A stretch of DNA of 64,000 nt from Symsagittifera roscoffensis. Its lineage: Eukaryota; Xenacoelomorpha; Acoela; Convolutidae. Positions 10,082 through 28,734 of the stretch are shown here, piece by piece; the stretch's first letter is position 1, and each line of letters starts with the position of its first letter. A program made the translations under genes and the position numbers. The notes beneath the pieces are model-generated. The model was not told the DNA's origin, did not search any database, and saw nothing but the letters and a program-made list of their open reading frames with translations. The DNA lies in the NCBI RefSeq assembly GCF_963678635.1, contig NC_087069.1:1548948-1612947 (forward strand), read 5' to 3'.

Positions 10082-12058
10082 TCTCCGTTTTACGGTGTGG
10101 AACGACCAAGACTCTTTTAGGTGGGAGCTTCTCTATTGCTTTATCGAGAAGTGTTGCATTTTCAAGGTCTGCGTAATGTGAAGATTTGAACACTCCAACT
10201 ATGCTTGCTATCATGGATGCAAAATTTATGATGCTGTCGGAACTATGCGTCTTAACGGGCGATGAATTATAAAGTTTGTCCAGATATGCACGTATTATTA
10301 TTTGCGGTTGGCAAAATTTTCTCGCAAGTTTCATGAGAGCATCTTTGTACATCGTACCACTATAGGCAATCTCAGCTACAGCAGTCTCAGCTTTATCTTT
10401 GACTAATGATTTAAGGTAGTGCAGCTCAACATCATCTGACAAGTGTTGAGAGTCCACAGCACTTCGGAACTGTCCAATCCATTCAAACCACTGAAGTGGA
10501 CAGCCACTGTATTTCCTAAAGTTCCGCGGTGGTAATCGATCCTTACGGTTGAAAGTTAGTATTTCCTTTAAATCTTTAAGGGTTACTGTATTAGGTGGTG
10601 GTTGAACTGAGGTTGAAGCGAAATTGTGTGGCTGAGGAACAAATGCGTCGGATAAGCTACGGCACTATGCGAATAGCTGGGGACTTGAGACAACTGCTGT
10701 GTTGACATTTGTGCTTGGTTATTGTAAAACACTGTCCCTCCAACAGTGCACGGGTATTGTGAAAGTCGTGGTTGCACTATTGTTGTGACAGTTTGAACGG
10801 TGTTTAACGCCTGGGGTACTGTAGAATCTGATGTGGTAAATGGCGCGGTGGTTGGAGGTGCCATTCTCCAGTTTTTCATTAACGAACTGGATGTGGATGG
10901 TTGAAGGATGGTTGATTTGTTGAAACACGAGTTGAGTTATTAATACTTGCTGGTGGAGTAGTAATAGGAATCAGGTTCACCGGCTGGGTTGCCGTTTTGA
11001 CTGTTGTATTAATTGGGACAGAAGCATGTAATGCGGGGACCATTGCTGCTGGCATACGTGGAATGAAAGGAAACGGGGGCGAGGACGGGGGCGGGGTGGT
11101 GTATGCGGCGGTGGGCGAGGTTGAGAGGGAATCTTCAAATTATGAACGGTAGATGATACCACCGATTGTAATGGTAGGCAAACGCTTGGGTTGCTACTGG
11201 ATGGAAAAAGGTGGACGTTTATTAGATCAACCGTGCTTGGTGGTAGAGACGAAGAAACCAAACTGGCGATGCCCGGAGGTTGAGGTTCTTGTCGGGGAAC
11301 AATGGTTATAGTTGATGCTAGTTCCGACGAATGTGTATCGAGTGCTTCATCTACCCAATCTTTTGTTCGGGTTTCAGCGACAAATTTTTGTGTTCTACTC
11401 GAAGGCAGAGCGGTTTTATTGATGTCAGTATCAATCTCCGAATCATCATCCATTAACTCTGTTTCAACTAAATTGGCCTCATTGAGCTTTCGTTTGTTCT
11501 CCTCAACAAGTGTCTCAGGAGCCAATTCGTTTTCTTTTTCTTTTAGGCGGATACCTGTTTCATTTTGTCGCTCGATTTCAAGACGTCGCAATTTTGCTAT
11601 TTCGCGTTCGCGTTTGCGCTGACTGGAAGTCCTTGAAGACGCTCTAGAGTGCAGAGAACTATATCGGGTGGACCGGCTGACAGTTGAAGCAGCTCGCGAT
11701 GCTTGCGGGTCAGCATCTCCAGTCTCTGGAAACAAAGTTTTCGCCATTTCCAAATGCTTAATTGACAATTACAGCATTTCATATCGAGCGCAAGTAATGC
11801 TGATCAACCAAGTGTCAAGATCAGCGAGAGCACTGCTAGGTTCTATCGTTTTTTGAGCAAGAATGCGAAGGTCGTCGTTTTTCCTTATTGCGTTTTCTAT
11901 TGTATTTAGCACTGCTGGATAGACCTTTCAACATTGACTGTCCTTACCTTTGCTAAGAGTGAGTCTTTCAGATCTGAATAGAGCCTATAAAATTCCTCCT
12001 CATATTTCCTACATCCGTCAAAACACCTAGACAGCTTCTGAGTTTGCTTATCGGTCAT
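10059..12058 (-). pseudogene. BEL/Pao gag region
   Basis: The first ATG is at 12056-12058 (MTDKQTQKLSR...). The frame breaks near 11.93 kb and a TAA is at about 11.78 kb, after which an open frame continues (11768-10977). That frame has a long basic-acidic helical segment rich in R, E and K (likely coiled coil), a low-complexity P/T/Q/S-rich stretch (11.2-10.6 kb), and a helical gag domain at 10457-10059 with the DUF1759-type signature (FHGD-like region lost, but LKSLVKDKAETAV... and KLPP retained). In intact BEL elements this is the structural polyprotein. Here at least four frame breaks are visible. Confidence 0.75.
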
Positions 12059-13018
12059 GACTTAGCTTTAAATAAAGGAAAAGCGGGCGGTTGTGAACTA
12101 TCAAAAAAAGGGGATTAAAACGTCAAGTGTCATGTCACTCTTCACACCATTGCTCAGAAAAAACCGGGAGTTGCAATAAAGATCGTCACACTTTACTTTA
12201 CAAAGGGGGGTGGGAAAATCACCTTTACAATTTAGAGCGAGCGGAAATGAAAAAAAAAGAAAACAGTAATTTAGAATTAAATTACAAATTGAAATACATT
12301 GACACTACAAAGAATATCAAAGGTTCTTTGCTGCAGATTCGACAGCTAGGCGGTCGTTGCGTTCGGCACGACGCTTTTTTTGAGAGGGTCGCTTTTTTTT
12401 GTTCTTTACTTTTCTTAATTTGTCATATTACTTCGGACTATCGAGAAAAACTTTAGTTCAAGGTCAGTTTCTTGGTGAATTTGGAAGTACTGACGGAGTA
12501 AGCGAGTGTCTTTCTGCTTACGCTTAGAGATTAAGTCGCCAGTCACGCTTAAACCTAAAATGCCTGTTCAGCAAAGCAAATCGTAGATATTAGGAGTTTC
12601 GACTCGTTGACAATATACAATTGCAGCAATATTACTTGTGTAATGAAGCAGAATAATGCGCAGTTCGAATTCCCTGAGTGCTGTATCGTTGTTACTATTG
12701 TGCTTGCTGATTGAATTGTTGATCAGCTCGTGCCAGATTAATATATCATTTCTATGGGCTAATTCGCTGTCTAAAAAAGTTTGGGCACGTTTTGATTGGT
12801 ACTTGTGGTTGAGACTTAAACCACCAAGGACATAACAGTACTGCAATATACGGTTTTGCTCGGCTATACGTAGCGTTTTATGAGCACGAGAGAGCGAGCT
12901 AGCGGCTAATATATACATTTACGACGGCATTCGGCACGATAAAAAAATCTGGGGGAATCAAGTCAACCGGATTTTGAGAATCTCACACCTGCTCAGAAAC
13001 AACCGGAATTGCAAAAAA
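12059..13018. other. BEL upstream sequence, no gene supported
   Basis: Upstream of BEL gag and before the gap. Two similar segments about 840 bases apart (12139-12180 and 12980-13018, both around TGCTCAGAAA-AACCGG) suggest a short direct repeat, possibly part of the BEL 5' LTR or leader. The gap prevents a decision. Open frames here lack any recognisable domain. Confidence 0.4.
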
Positions 13019-13218
13019 NNNNNNNNNNNNNNNNNNNNNNNNNNNNNNNNNNNNNNNNNNNNNNNNNNNNNNNNNNNNNNNNNNNNNNNNNNNNNNNNNN
13101 NNNNNNNNNNNNNNNNNNNNNNNNNNNNNNNNNNNNNNNNNNNNNNNNNNNNNNNNNNNNNNNNNNNNNNNNNNNNNNNNNNNNNNNNNNNNNNNNNNNN
13201 NNNNNNNNNNNNNNNNNN
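13019..13218. other. Assembly gap (200 N)
   Basis: Exactly 200 N between the BEL upstream region and the (GTTA)n array. It marks a scaffold join, so the array may be longer than shown and the adjacency of BEL and array is not proven. Confidence 1.
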
Positions 13219-18826
<5,608 letters not shown>

Positions 18827-18828
18827 GC

Positions 18829-19158
18829 TTCTTCTGTAATTCGGAGGGATACTTCAAGTCGGATTGCACTCAATTTTGGGATGCGGTGGCGGACGCGAAA
18901 CATCCCCGTCATGAAGAGGCGCTTTCGGGCGTCAAAGCCAGTCGAGCACGTCTGATGAAGGAGGCTGACTCTCGGAGAAAAGAGACGACACCAAGCACCT
19001 TTACGACTAAGAAGGTAAAGACCTTGCATGAGGAGTTGGTAGCCTCGAGCCTGGAGGCAGAATCGGCCGGCCCGCTCAAGGTGGATTATGGCTTGGCGGT
19101 GAGGGCAGCGTTACAGAATGTCCAACAGGAGATCTTCGGGAGAAGTTTGACATTTTGA
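18829..19158 (+). pseudogene. G1 gag C-terminal remnant (half zinc knuckle)
   Basis: The coding sequence begins mid-domain with EGYFKSDCTQFWD, the second half of a CCHC knuckle (G-Y-F-K-x-D-C), followed by a basic helical segment rich in KHPRHEE and SRRKE. The first Cys pair of the knuckle is missing because the (GTTA)n array replaces it. The frame ends at TGA 19156-19158 and overlaps the next frame. Confidence 0.65.
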
Positions 19159-20360
19159 GGAAAACGACGAAAGAAGAGGAAAAACAGGAACCCAGAAAAG
19201 AGGGACTAAAACTAAACGTTATTTCGAGTAAAACGTTTGGCATGACGAAAGAAGGAACGAAGATAATGTCCATTATTTCAGTTGCAGGACACCAGGCGGT
19301 CAAGAACTTGAGTGAACTATCCGAGATTACGCTGGTACACTTGGACTTTTAGACGGACTACCTGAGGGAGAAGGATCCTAAGTTGGGCTCCAAGGCAGTG
19401 CGAGCGCTGCTAACGACAGGAGGTCCAAGGCGAATGAGAGTGGATGGACAAAACATCGAAGTCCATGGCCCATATCCGATTCTGATGAAAACGGATGGCA
19501 TTAACATCTACACGGAGGCACACGTAACTGATGCGAGTGATCAGATAGGCCGGATATACATTGGCCAAGAAGAGCTGAAGGTGCGACGAATCGGACACAA
19601 TGCCATGCTTGAACAGGATGCGGTCCACATAGGTTCCGAAGCCGATCTGGCCGCACATGTGCTAGATATACAGGGCATACAACTTTCAGTAAAAGAACTG
19701 TTAGACACGGGAGCAGTGGTCAGCGTCATGCCGGTCAGCACGTGGATTGACATGGGCTTCGACAGGTCGGATCTGATACCGACAAACATCAGACTGGCAG
19801 CTTCCAATCAGGGAGCAATCTATGTGACAGGGCGGACCCCGATAATATCACTGCAGCTTAGAGGAAGACATTTTTGGATGAGCTTCCTGGTAGTGGAAAA
19901 TTTGGACAAATCCGATCAATTCATCCTGGGGAGGGACTTCGTACGCAACTTTGATGTCATGATCGACCTCAATGACGGGTTGATTAGGATCAAAGATCCT
20001 GAGAGAAAGTATGAAAAGAAACCTCTTAATAAGATCTTAATTAACCAGGCAAAGGTGCCAATTTTTCTGGATCGAAAAGTTAGATTGAAGCCAAACCAAG
20101 CCGTAGTAGCAACGTTTAGGATGAGGACTTTGAATGAACTCAGTAATGACAGACAGGTGTGTCTAGTACCAAATCCAAACAGTAAAAGCTCGGCTATTTT
20201 GAGGAAGAAGCTTCTCACTCAGAGCGGACTGTGTGTGAGTGTGTTGTTGAACACAGAAGCAACCACAGTGACAATACAGAGGGGAAAGAAACTTGGCTAC
20301 GCATTGCCTCTGAGCACAGACTTTCAGAGTGTGGGGAACTTGAAAAAAAATTTGATGTAA
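19155..20360 (+). pseudogene. G1 aspartic protease region
   Basis: Frame 19155-19352 ends at a TAG where H1 reads tyrosine. The second frame (19383-20360) holds the protease: LLDTGAVVSVMP near residue 118 gives the catalytic DTG, and QFILGRDFVRNFDV gives the second conserved ILGxDF block. In retroelements this enzyme cuts the polyprotein. The active-site motif is intact here, unlike in H1. The last part is a linker leading toward RT. Confidence 0.8.
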
Positions 20361-20617
20361 TTAAGTGTCCCTGGCACGCGAACCTGGAATGTATACTGAA
20401 GAGAATAGATGAATTGAAATGTTCTAAGAAATTGTTTTCAATGAAGTCGGAGAGAGATGAAGGGTTGTCTTGTTGTTTGAATTTTCAGGAGAAACCAACA
20501 GAAACAGAGTTAGCAGCAAATAAACCGGTCCTACTCGAGATAGAACATCTGAAGGGTAAAATATCGGACAAAGAAATAAATCCGCTCAGGCCGACACAGG
20601 TTGCTGTAATTTTGTAG
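20231..20617 (+). pseudogene. G1 protease-RT linker
   Basis: A 128-codon frame with a charged, cysteine-containing linker ending in NKPVLLEIEHLKGKI, which matches the start of the E2 pol remnant near 46.41 kb (VLPEIEHLKWKI). This match ties G1, H1 and E2 to one family. A stop at 20615-20617 separates it from RT. Confidence 0.6.
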
Positions 20618-20717
20618 AACACGAGATTGAGATAGAAGAGGGCTAGGTACCTCATAGTAAAGGGGCGAGAAGGATGACCCCACATAAAACAGAAGCGTGT
20701 AGGTAAGAAGTCGAGAT

Positions 20718-21916
20718 GCTAATGCAGTACAACATGATCGAACCGTCGAAGTCCCCGTGGGCTTGTGGCGTGGTCATGTTCGAGAAGAAAGGGGGCAACT
20801 CAAGTTTTGTTGTGATTTCCGTTACTTGAATGCAGTGACGATAAAGGACACATACCCGATTCCCCGCATCGACGAAATCCTCTCCAAGCTGGGGGACGCG
20901 AAATTTTTCACGACGTTGGATTTGGGCTTTGCGTTCTGGCACTCAGGAGGCAAGATTGGGAGAAAACGTTTTTAGCGTGCGAGCTGAGATTTTTCCAGTG
21001 GAAGAGGATGTCGTTCGGATAATGTAACTCAACAGCCACATTCCAGCGACTTATGGCCCAGGCACTCACGGTTGTAACAAAGAAATACGGGAACCTCATC
21101 ATGTTTTATGTCAATGATGTCGTGATCGCAACGCCAACCCTAGAAGATCATATAGAGAGGTTGGATGAGGTGTTTACTTGCATGAAGAAGGCGGACCGGA
21201 AGTGTAAACCCTCGAAGTGCGAAATCCTCAGAGACTCCATAAAATATCTGGGCCAGCATGGAGTGAGATTGGATCCCGAAGCGTTTGAAGTGGTCTTGAA
21301 ATGGAAGGCACCCAAGACAGACACACAACTGATGAGCTTTTTGGTGTTTGCTAACTATTATCGAGAGTTCATCAAGAGATACGCCGATAAGATATACCCC
21401 ATGCAGCAGTTGATGAGAAATAAGAGCAAAAAATTCACTTGGACTGAAGAAGCACAAGTTTCGTTTGAAAACGTTAAATGTGAACTTTGCGAGGCACCGG
21501 TCCTTGGAATGCCGACAGAGAAGGGGATGTTTGTGTTAGACACATCAGGATGCATCAGTGGTTGCGATATCGGACATACTTCACCAGGAGCAGGAGTGGA
21601 ACGGGAGAACGGTTCTCCGTCCGATAGCTTATGGAAGTATTGTCCTGAGCGACACTGAGATGAAGTACGGCGCACCAAAGGCGGAAATGTTCGCGGTGAT
21701 CACAGGGCCTACTTGGAGATTGCTCACTTCAAGTTGCGTGTGAATAATGGTGCCCTTGCCTGGCTGAAAACCTATTCGGTTGACCAGAGTTATATTGGTC
21801 GTTGGATCGTGCGCCTTGATGGATACCACATGATCATAGAGCACCGTACCCGTGACAGGCACCAGAACGCTGATAGCCTCAGTAAAAAGACAGAATTCTA
21901 TGAGCGCCTAGAATAG
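20718..21916 (+). pseudogene. G1 reverse transcriptase and RNase H, catalytic Asp changed
   Basis: RT blocks are seen in three frames: LKFCCDFRYLNAVT, YPIPRIDE and FFTTLDLG (20757-20975), then the palm box reading FYVNDVVIAT (21053-21658) where the family has YVDD. The first catalytic Asp is therefore Asn. A stop replaces the Leu of the FGLCN box (FG-stop-CN, TAA). RNase H follows, frameshifted near 21.55 kb, with RVNNGALAWL and the HQNADSLSKK end block. A TAG at 21914-21916 ends this part; H1 reads Glu there. The enzyme cannot be active. Confidence 0.85.
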
Positions 21917-23110
21917 AACCAGGCTAACCAAGCGGAGATCAAAGACGGATTTTCGTTCCTAGACAAGGAGAGCTACGATAAACTGCCACTCACTAGGTGG
22001 CTGGACAAGTCAGGGCACACTATAACAGGGCACCCTGAACTTCCGGTGGAGACGGCCGCTGAGATTAAGGTCTTGGCCAGGGGTGAGCCTGTTCCATTGG
22101 ATCTGCTAGTCCGATCCAATCTGGTACAGCAAGAGCTTACCAGGTTGGGTAAAAACAGCATAGCCTTGTTAGGACGGTGAGCGTGGCGCCGGACGTCATG
22201 GGGAAGCTCCGTGACTTGCTAGATAGGGAAGTAGATAGGCATGATCGTGAGTGGATGGAAACCATGCAGCGGTTGACCGCCACTGAGAGAACAGAGAAGA
22301 GGCCAGTGACCATTCGCAATCGAGGTGTTGAACGGGATTGTCGGTCGATAGTGAACCAGCTAGTGAACTCAATGCCGACGGACGTCTTGTTGAAGACTTC
22401 GATCGGACATCGACCCAGGTTCAAGCCACTGAAGAAGTCAGTGTCAAGTCAATGTCCAGCTTCACGAGAAAAGTACATTTTACGGATGCAAGGGAAGAGT
22501 ATGAGCCGGGGACTAGACAATGTCCGGGTGTCGTGCACCTTCGAGCCTGTACAGGACGACTTGTCCGGGGAGACAATTTTGGGACGATCAAGTGACACAA
22601 TTTTGTCCGGTGAGTCGAGAAACATCACAGACAGATTGGAATATGATGACGTGGAATCATTCGGCTCGAGTGGTAATTCGAGGCCCCAGTGCTGGCAGAA
22701 CCCATCTGAGACTACTTCCAATTCTGATGTATCGGAGATTGCAATCCATTCCTTGTTGGTGGAATGGAAACAGCGCGGGCTAGACCGGGAAATGCATCAA
22801 GATCCGGACAGAGTCAGGTACACCTCCGATGAAGAGGACACTGTAGTGGATAAAGCCGCCGATGAGCTCGAGCTTACATCAGTTTCGAAACGCCCAACCA
22901 GATTTCTACCAGATGGTATGGTCGTCCGTACCAATCTGGAGCCATCTGTGCAGTAAGCAACACCTTTGAAGAAGATATGGTGTGTCAAATTGATGAACGA
23001 TGCTCATGCTCCGGAGATAATGAGCGGACATTAAACGTGGTAAAGACGTATCTGAAAGCCAGATACCGGCTGCCGGATCTCCTCAGGGCTCAACGAAATG
23101 ATTGAATGAC
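21917..23110 (+). pseudogene. G1 acidic linker between RNase H and integrase
   Basis: About 400 codons, mostly open at 22177-22956, rich in Ser, Asp, Glu and Arg, with no catalytic motif. It contains DLSGETILG- and ILSGES-type short repeats (CLSGET and SLSGES in E2). Most Ty3/gypsy elements have a short spacer here, so the insertion is a lineage trait shared by G1, H1 and E2 (43669-44721). Its function is unknown; a tether or regulatory segment is possible. Confidence 0.65.
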
Positions 23111-23112
23111 GA

Positions 23113-24225
23113 TCAACCTGAGGAGATGGATCGAGAATGTAGCACCTGACAAAGGAGATTTAGAAGAAGACAGCTATAAGATCTTGAAGTAGTTCTATCT
23201 GAAGAGAAAAGATTTGTTGTACCTAAACAAAGACGGAATCGTAACCTGTAAACGCAAGGAAGAGGACAAGATCCTTTTCAAGTACAATTCAATAGTGTTA
23301 CTACAGTTATACCAGAATGAATTGCTCTTTCGTTCACATGATCAGATGGGCCATCAGAGCGTGGACAAGGTGTACAGCAGCAGGATACAGAAACGATTCG
23401 AATGGCCTGGTTTGAAGAAGGATCTCTGCATGCTTGTCGTGTCAACAGGCGAAGGACTCCATGAAACTAAGGTTCCCTCTACAGTCAATAGAGTCATCAG
23501 GATTCAATGAAGTAGTGCAAATTGATCATCGGAAGATCTGCATGACAGCCACGGGCTACAATCAGGTGCTGGTAATGATCGATCATTTCACGAACTATGC
23601 AGAGGCAGCCCCCTGCATGACAGCATCGGCGGAAGAAACATGCGATTACTTGATAAATGTGCGGATAGCGAGGAACGGCTGCCCCATCACATTCCAATCG
23701 GAAAATGGCCCAGCGTTCGTGGGTGATCTCACGAAGGAGTTAATGAAGAAGTCGCAGGTGGCACAGGCCCACTTGACAACTTATCACCCACAAACGAATG
23801 GCCTAGTTGAAAGGCAAAATTGCACGCTGGTATCCATGTTGAGAAATTATTGCTTACGCTACATGAATGACTGGGATAGACACTTGTCGCAAGTAATGGG
23901 CGCTTACAACAGCACAGATCATTCCACCACGGGGATAAGTCCGCACATGATGCTAACTGGTCATGAAACCGTTGACCTACCGTTGACGTTCTTCTAACCA
24001 GAGTATGAAGGGAAGAAAACAGAACCATAAACGTACGTGCGTGATGTTATTAGAAGGCAGCAGGAACTCAGTGCTTTATGCAGGAGGAACACGCAACAGG
24101 CGCAAATTAGACAAAAACTGAGATTTGATAAAAGGACTGCAGATGCAAAGGCCTACTCAGTTGGCAATTACGTTTGGGCGTTCCACGAAGTAGTTCCACC
24201 AAACGGAACTAAAAAAATACTTTAA
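23113..24225 (+). pseudogene. G1 integrase
   Basis: The zinc-binding region (23214-23510) has the SHDQMGHQ histidine pair, but its C-x2-C is lost by a frameshift. The core (23434-23997) has VQIDHRK (first Asp) and FQSENGPAFVG, where the second catalytic Asp is Glu (E2 has FQSDNG). It also has GLVERQN with the catalytic Glu intact, then an HPQTNG block. A stop at 23995-23997 precedes the C-terminal basic region. The substitution and stops indicate an inactive integrase. Confidence 0.8.
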
Positions 24226-24460
24226 AAAATGGCGCCACCTATTTCAGATAACAGAAGTGCACCAAGGAGGTTGTTTTTGTCGATTGAGCAGGGGAAGAGC
24301 AGCTCTTTACAAAAACATCAAACCGCACAATGCCTCATCAGAGGACTAATGCATCCCAGTGGACATGCAAGAGGGAGACTATTTGATAGTGGATCCCGGT
24401 TGTGAAGTGAATGAAAGGGGTACGCGTGACAAAAACGACGTGAATGAGGTGGTGGATAGC

Positions 24461-25317
<857 letters not shown>

Positions 25318-25331
25318 GCTTCTTCTGTAAT

Positions 25332-25648
25332 TTGGAGGGATACTTCAAGTCAGATTGCACTCAATTTTGGGATGCGGTGGCGGACGCGAAACATCCCCGT
25401 CATGAAGAGGCGCTTTCGGGCGTCAAAGCCAGTCGAGCACGTCTGATGAACGAGGCTGACTCTCGGAGAAAAGAGACGACACCAAGCACCTTTACGACTA
25501 AGAAGGTAAACACCTTGCATGAGGAGTTGGTAGCCTCGAGCCTGGAGGCAGAGTCGGCCGGCCCGCTCAAGGTGCATTATGGCTTGGCGGTGAGGACAGC
25601 GTTACAGAATGTCCAACAGGGGATCTTCGGGAGATGTTTGACATTTTG
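25332..25648 (+). pseudogene. H1 gag C-terminal remnant
   Basis: Same half zinc knuckle and helical region as G1 (YFKSDC...), with a few substitutions (for example ADSRR preceded by MNE instead of MKE). It begins at the identical base after the (GTTA)n array, which shows a shared breakpoint and not an independent truncation. Confidence 0.65.
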
Positions 25649-25715
25649 AGGAAAACGACAAAAGAAGAGGAAAAACCTAAAACTAAACATTATATCGGGC
25701 AAAAGAAGGACCGAT

Positions 25716-25808
25716 ATAATGTAATTCAAAAAGAATTACATTATAAGGTAATTCAAAAATTCAAATTTTAAATTATATTATATAAGGTAATTCAAAAAGA
25801 ATTATATG
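25716..25808. repeat. AT-rich insertion with inverted repeats in H1
   Basis: The sequence is absent at the matching place in G1 (about 19220-19245). It contains TAATTCAAAAAGAATTA palindromes twice and a repeated ATAAGGTAATTCAAAAA block. It could be a small MITE-like insertion or a local duplication. No target duplication was established. Confidence 0.5.
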
Positions 25809-26765
25809 ACGAAAGAAGGAACAAAGATAGTGTCCATTATTTCAGTTGCAGGACACCAGGTGGTCAAGAACTTGAGTGAACCATCCGAGATTACGCTGGT
25901 ACAGCTGGACATTTATGCGGACTACCTGAGGGAGAAGGATCCCAAGTTGGACTCCAAGGCAGTGCGAGCGCTGCTCACGACAGGAGGTCCAAGGCTAATG
26001 AGAGTGGATGGACAAAACATCGAATTCCATGGCCCATATCCGATTCTGATGAATGCGGAAGGCATTAACATCTACACGAAGGCTCACGTAACTGAAGCGA
26101 GTGATCAAATAGGCCGGATATACATTGGCCAAGAAGAGCTGAAGGTGCAACGAATCGGACACAATGCCATGCTTGAACAGGATGCGGTCCACAAAGGTTC
26201 CGAAGCCGATCTGACCGCACATGTGCTAGATATGCAGGGCAGACAACTTTCAGTAAAAGAACTGTTACACGCGGGAGCAGTGGTCAGCGTCATGCCGGTC
26301 AGCACGTGGATTGACATGGGCTTCGAAAGGTCGGATCTGATACCGACAAACATCAGACTGGCAGCTTCCAATCAGGGAGCAATCTATGTGAGAGGGCGGA
26401 CCCCGATTATATCACTGCAGCTTGGTGAAAGTCATTTTTGGATGAGCTTCCTGGTAGTGAAAAATTTGGATGAATCCGATCAATTCATCCTGGGGAGGGA
26501 CTTCGCACGCAAATTTGATGTCACGATCGACCTCAATGACGGGTTGATTAGGATCAAAGATCCTGAGAGAAAATATGAAAAGAAATCTCTTAAAAAGATC
26601 TTAATTAACCAGGCAAAGGTGCCGACTTTTCTGGATCGAAAAGTTAGATTGAAGCCAAACCAAGTCGTAGTAGCAACGTTTAGAATGGGGCCTTTGAATG
26701 AACTCAGTAATGACAGACAGGTGTGTCTGGTACGAAATCCAAACAGTAAAAGCTCGGCTATTTGA
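25806..26765 (+). pseudogene. H1 protease region, active site lost
   Basis: A 319-codon frame, continuous where G1 has a stop. The active-site segment reads LLHAGAVVSVMP, so the DTG motif has become HAG and the protease cannot work. The ILGRDF block is kept. A frameshift at about 26763 links it to the linker frame (26698-27141). Confidence 0.8.
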
Positions 26766-28729
26766 GGAAGAAGCTTCTCACTCAGAGCGGACTGTGTGTG
26801 AGTGTGTTGTTGAACACAGAAGCAACCACAGTGACAATACAGAGGGGAAAGAAACTTGGCTACGCATTGCCTCTGAACACAGACTTTCAGAGTGTGGAGA
26901 ACTTGAAAAAAAATTTGATGTAATTAAGTGTCCCTGGCACGCGAACTTGGAATGTATACTGAAGAGAATAGATGAATTGAAATGTTCTAAGAAATTGTTT
27001 TCGATGAAGTCGGAGAGAGATGAAGGTTTGTCTAGTTGTTCGAATTTTCAGGAGAAACCAACAGAAACAAAGTTAGCAGCAAATAAACCGGTCCTACTCG
27101 AAATAGAACATTCGAAGTGTAAATATCGGACAACGAACTAGATCCGCTTAGGCCGACACAGGTTGCTGTAATTTTCTAGAACACGAGATTGAGATAGAAG
27201 AGGGCTAGGTACCTCATAGTAAAGGGGCGAGAAGGATGACCCCTCATAAGTCAGAAGCGTGTAGGTAAGAAGTCGAGATGCTAATGGAGTACAACATGAT
27301 CGAACCGTCAAAGTCCCCGTGGGCTTATGGCGTGGTCATGTTCGAGAAGAAAGGGGGCAACTCAAGTTTTGTACTTGAATGCAGTGACAATAAAGGACAC
27401 ATACCCAATCCCCCGCATGGACGAAACCCTCTCCAAGCTGGGGGACGCGAAGTTCTTCACGACGTTGGATTTGGGCTCTGCGTTCTGGCACTCAGGAGGC
27501 AAGATTGGGAGAAAACGTTTTTAGCGTGCGAGCTGAGATTTTTCCAGTGGAAGAGGATGTCGTTCGGATAGTGTAACTCAACAGCCACATTCCAGCGACT
27601 TATGGCCCAGGCACTCACGGTTGTAACAAAGAAATACGGGAACCTCATCATGTTTTATGTCAATGATGTCGTGATTGCAACGCCAACCCTAGAAGATCAT
27701 ATAGAGAGGTTGGATGAGGTGTTTACTTGCATGAAGAAGGCGGACCGGAAGTGTAAACCCTCGAAGTGCGAAATCCTCAGAGACTCCATAAAATATCTGG
27801 GCCAGCATGGAGTGAGATTGGATCCCGAAGCCTTTGAAGTGGTCTTGAACTGGAAGGCACTCAAGACAGACACACAACTGATGAGCTTTTTGGTGTTTGC
27901 TAACTATTATCGAGAGTTCATCAAGAGATAAGCCGATAAGATATACCCCATGCAGCAGTTGATGAGAAATAAGAGCAAAAAATTCACTTGGACTGAAGAA
28001 GCACAAGTTTCGTTTGAAAACGTTAAATGTGAACTTTGCGAGGCACCGGTCCTTGGAATGCCGACAGAGAAGGGGATGTTTGTGTTAGACACATCAGGAT
28101 GCATCAGTGGTTGCGATATCGGACATACTTCACCAGGAGCAGGAGTGGAACGGGAGAACGGTTCTCCGTCCGATAGCTTATGGAAGTATTGTCCTGAGCG
28201 ACACTGAGATGAAGTACGGCGCACCAAAGGCGGAAATGTTCGCGGTGATCACAGGGCCTACTTGGAGATTGCTCACTTCAAGTTGCGTGTGAATAATGGT
28301 GCCCTTGCCTGGCTGAAAACCTATTCGGTTGACCAGAGTTATATTGGTCGTTGGATCGTGCGCCTTGATGGATACCACATGATCATAGAGCACCGTACCC
28401 GTGACAGGCACCAGAACGCTGATAGCCTCAGTAAAAAGACAGAATTCTATGAGCGCCTAGAAGAGAACCAGGCTAACCAAGCGGAGATCAAAGACGGATT
28501 TTCGTTCCTAGACAAGGAGAGCTACGGTAAACTGCCACTCACTAGGTGGCTGGACAAGTCAGGGCACACTATAACAGGGCACCCTGAACTTCCGGTGGAG
28601 ACGGCCGCTGAGATTAAGGTCTTGGCCAGGGGTGAGCCTGTTCCATTGGATCTGCTAGTCCGATCCAATCTGGTACAGCAAGAGCTTACCAGGTTGGGTA
28701 AAAACAGCATAGCCTTGTTAGGACGGTGA
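26698..28729 (+). pseudogene. H1 linker, reverse transcriptase and RNase H, broken
   Basis: The linker frame (26698-27141) is followed by RT fragments. A deletion of about 13 bases removes the CDFR block that G1 keeps. The palm box again reads FYVNDVVIAT, and the FGLCN box has a stop (TAG here, TAA in G1). A stop after FIKR (about 27930) is private to H1. RNase H (28107-28729) is frameshifted as in G1 but lacks G1's TAG at 21914. The shared YVND shows that the ancestor of both copies was already inactive. Confidence 0.8.
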
Positions 28730-28734
28730 GCGTG

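Larger units (their letters stand above)
5650..12058 (-). mobile_element. BEL/Pao LTR retrotransposon, decayed gag-pol
   Basis: Gag, zinc knuckles, aspartic protease, RT with YMDDYLDS, RNase H, and integrase with a BEL-type C-terminal region occur in the order protease-RT-RNase H-integrase on the minus strand. Several frameshifts and stops break the coding, so the copy is dead. I could not identify a convincing LTR pair: the 5' side runs into an assembly gap at 13019, and the 3' side (below 5650) has no match in 12059-13018. It is unrelated to the giant elements elsewhere in the window. Confidence 0.9.
18825..24460 (+). mobile_element. G1: Ty3/gypsy core, truncated both ends by (GTTA)n
   Basis: This runs from inside the gag zinc knuckle through protease, RT, RNase H, a long linker and integrase to just after integrase, where it stops abruptly at a (GTTA)n array. 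It is nearly identical to H1 and is the same family as the pol region of E2. Frameshifts and stops break every domain. No LTR is attached on either side. Confidence 0.85.

Noticed and set aside
12127-12456. 109-codon open frame upstream of BEL gag
   Set aside because: Antisense to the element, low complexity, no recognisable motif.
5000-13018. LTR pair for the BEL element
   Set aside because: No convincing repeat found between the regions beyond 5650 and 12058; the assembly gap may hide the 5' LTR.
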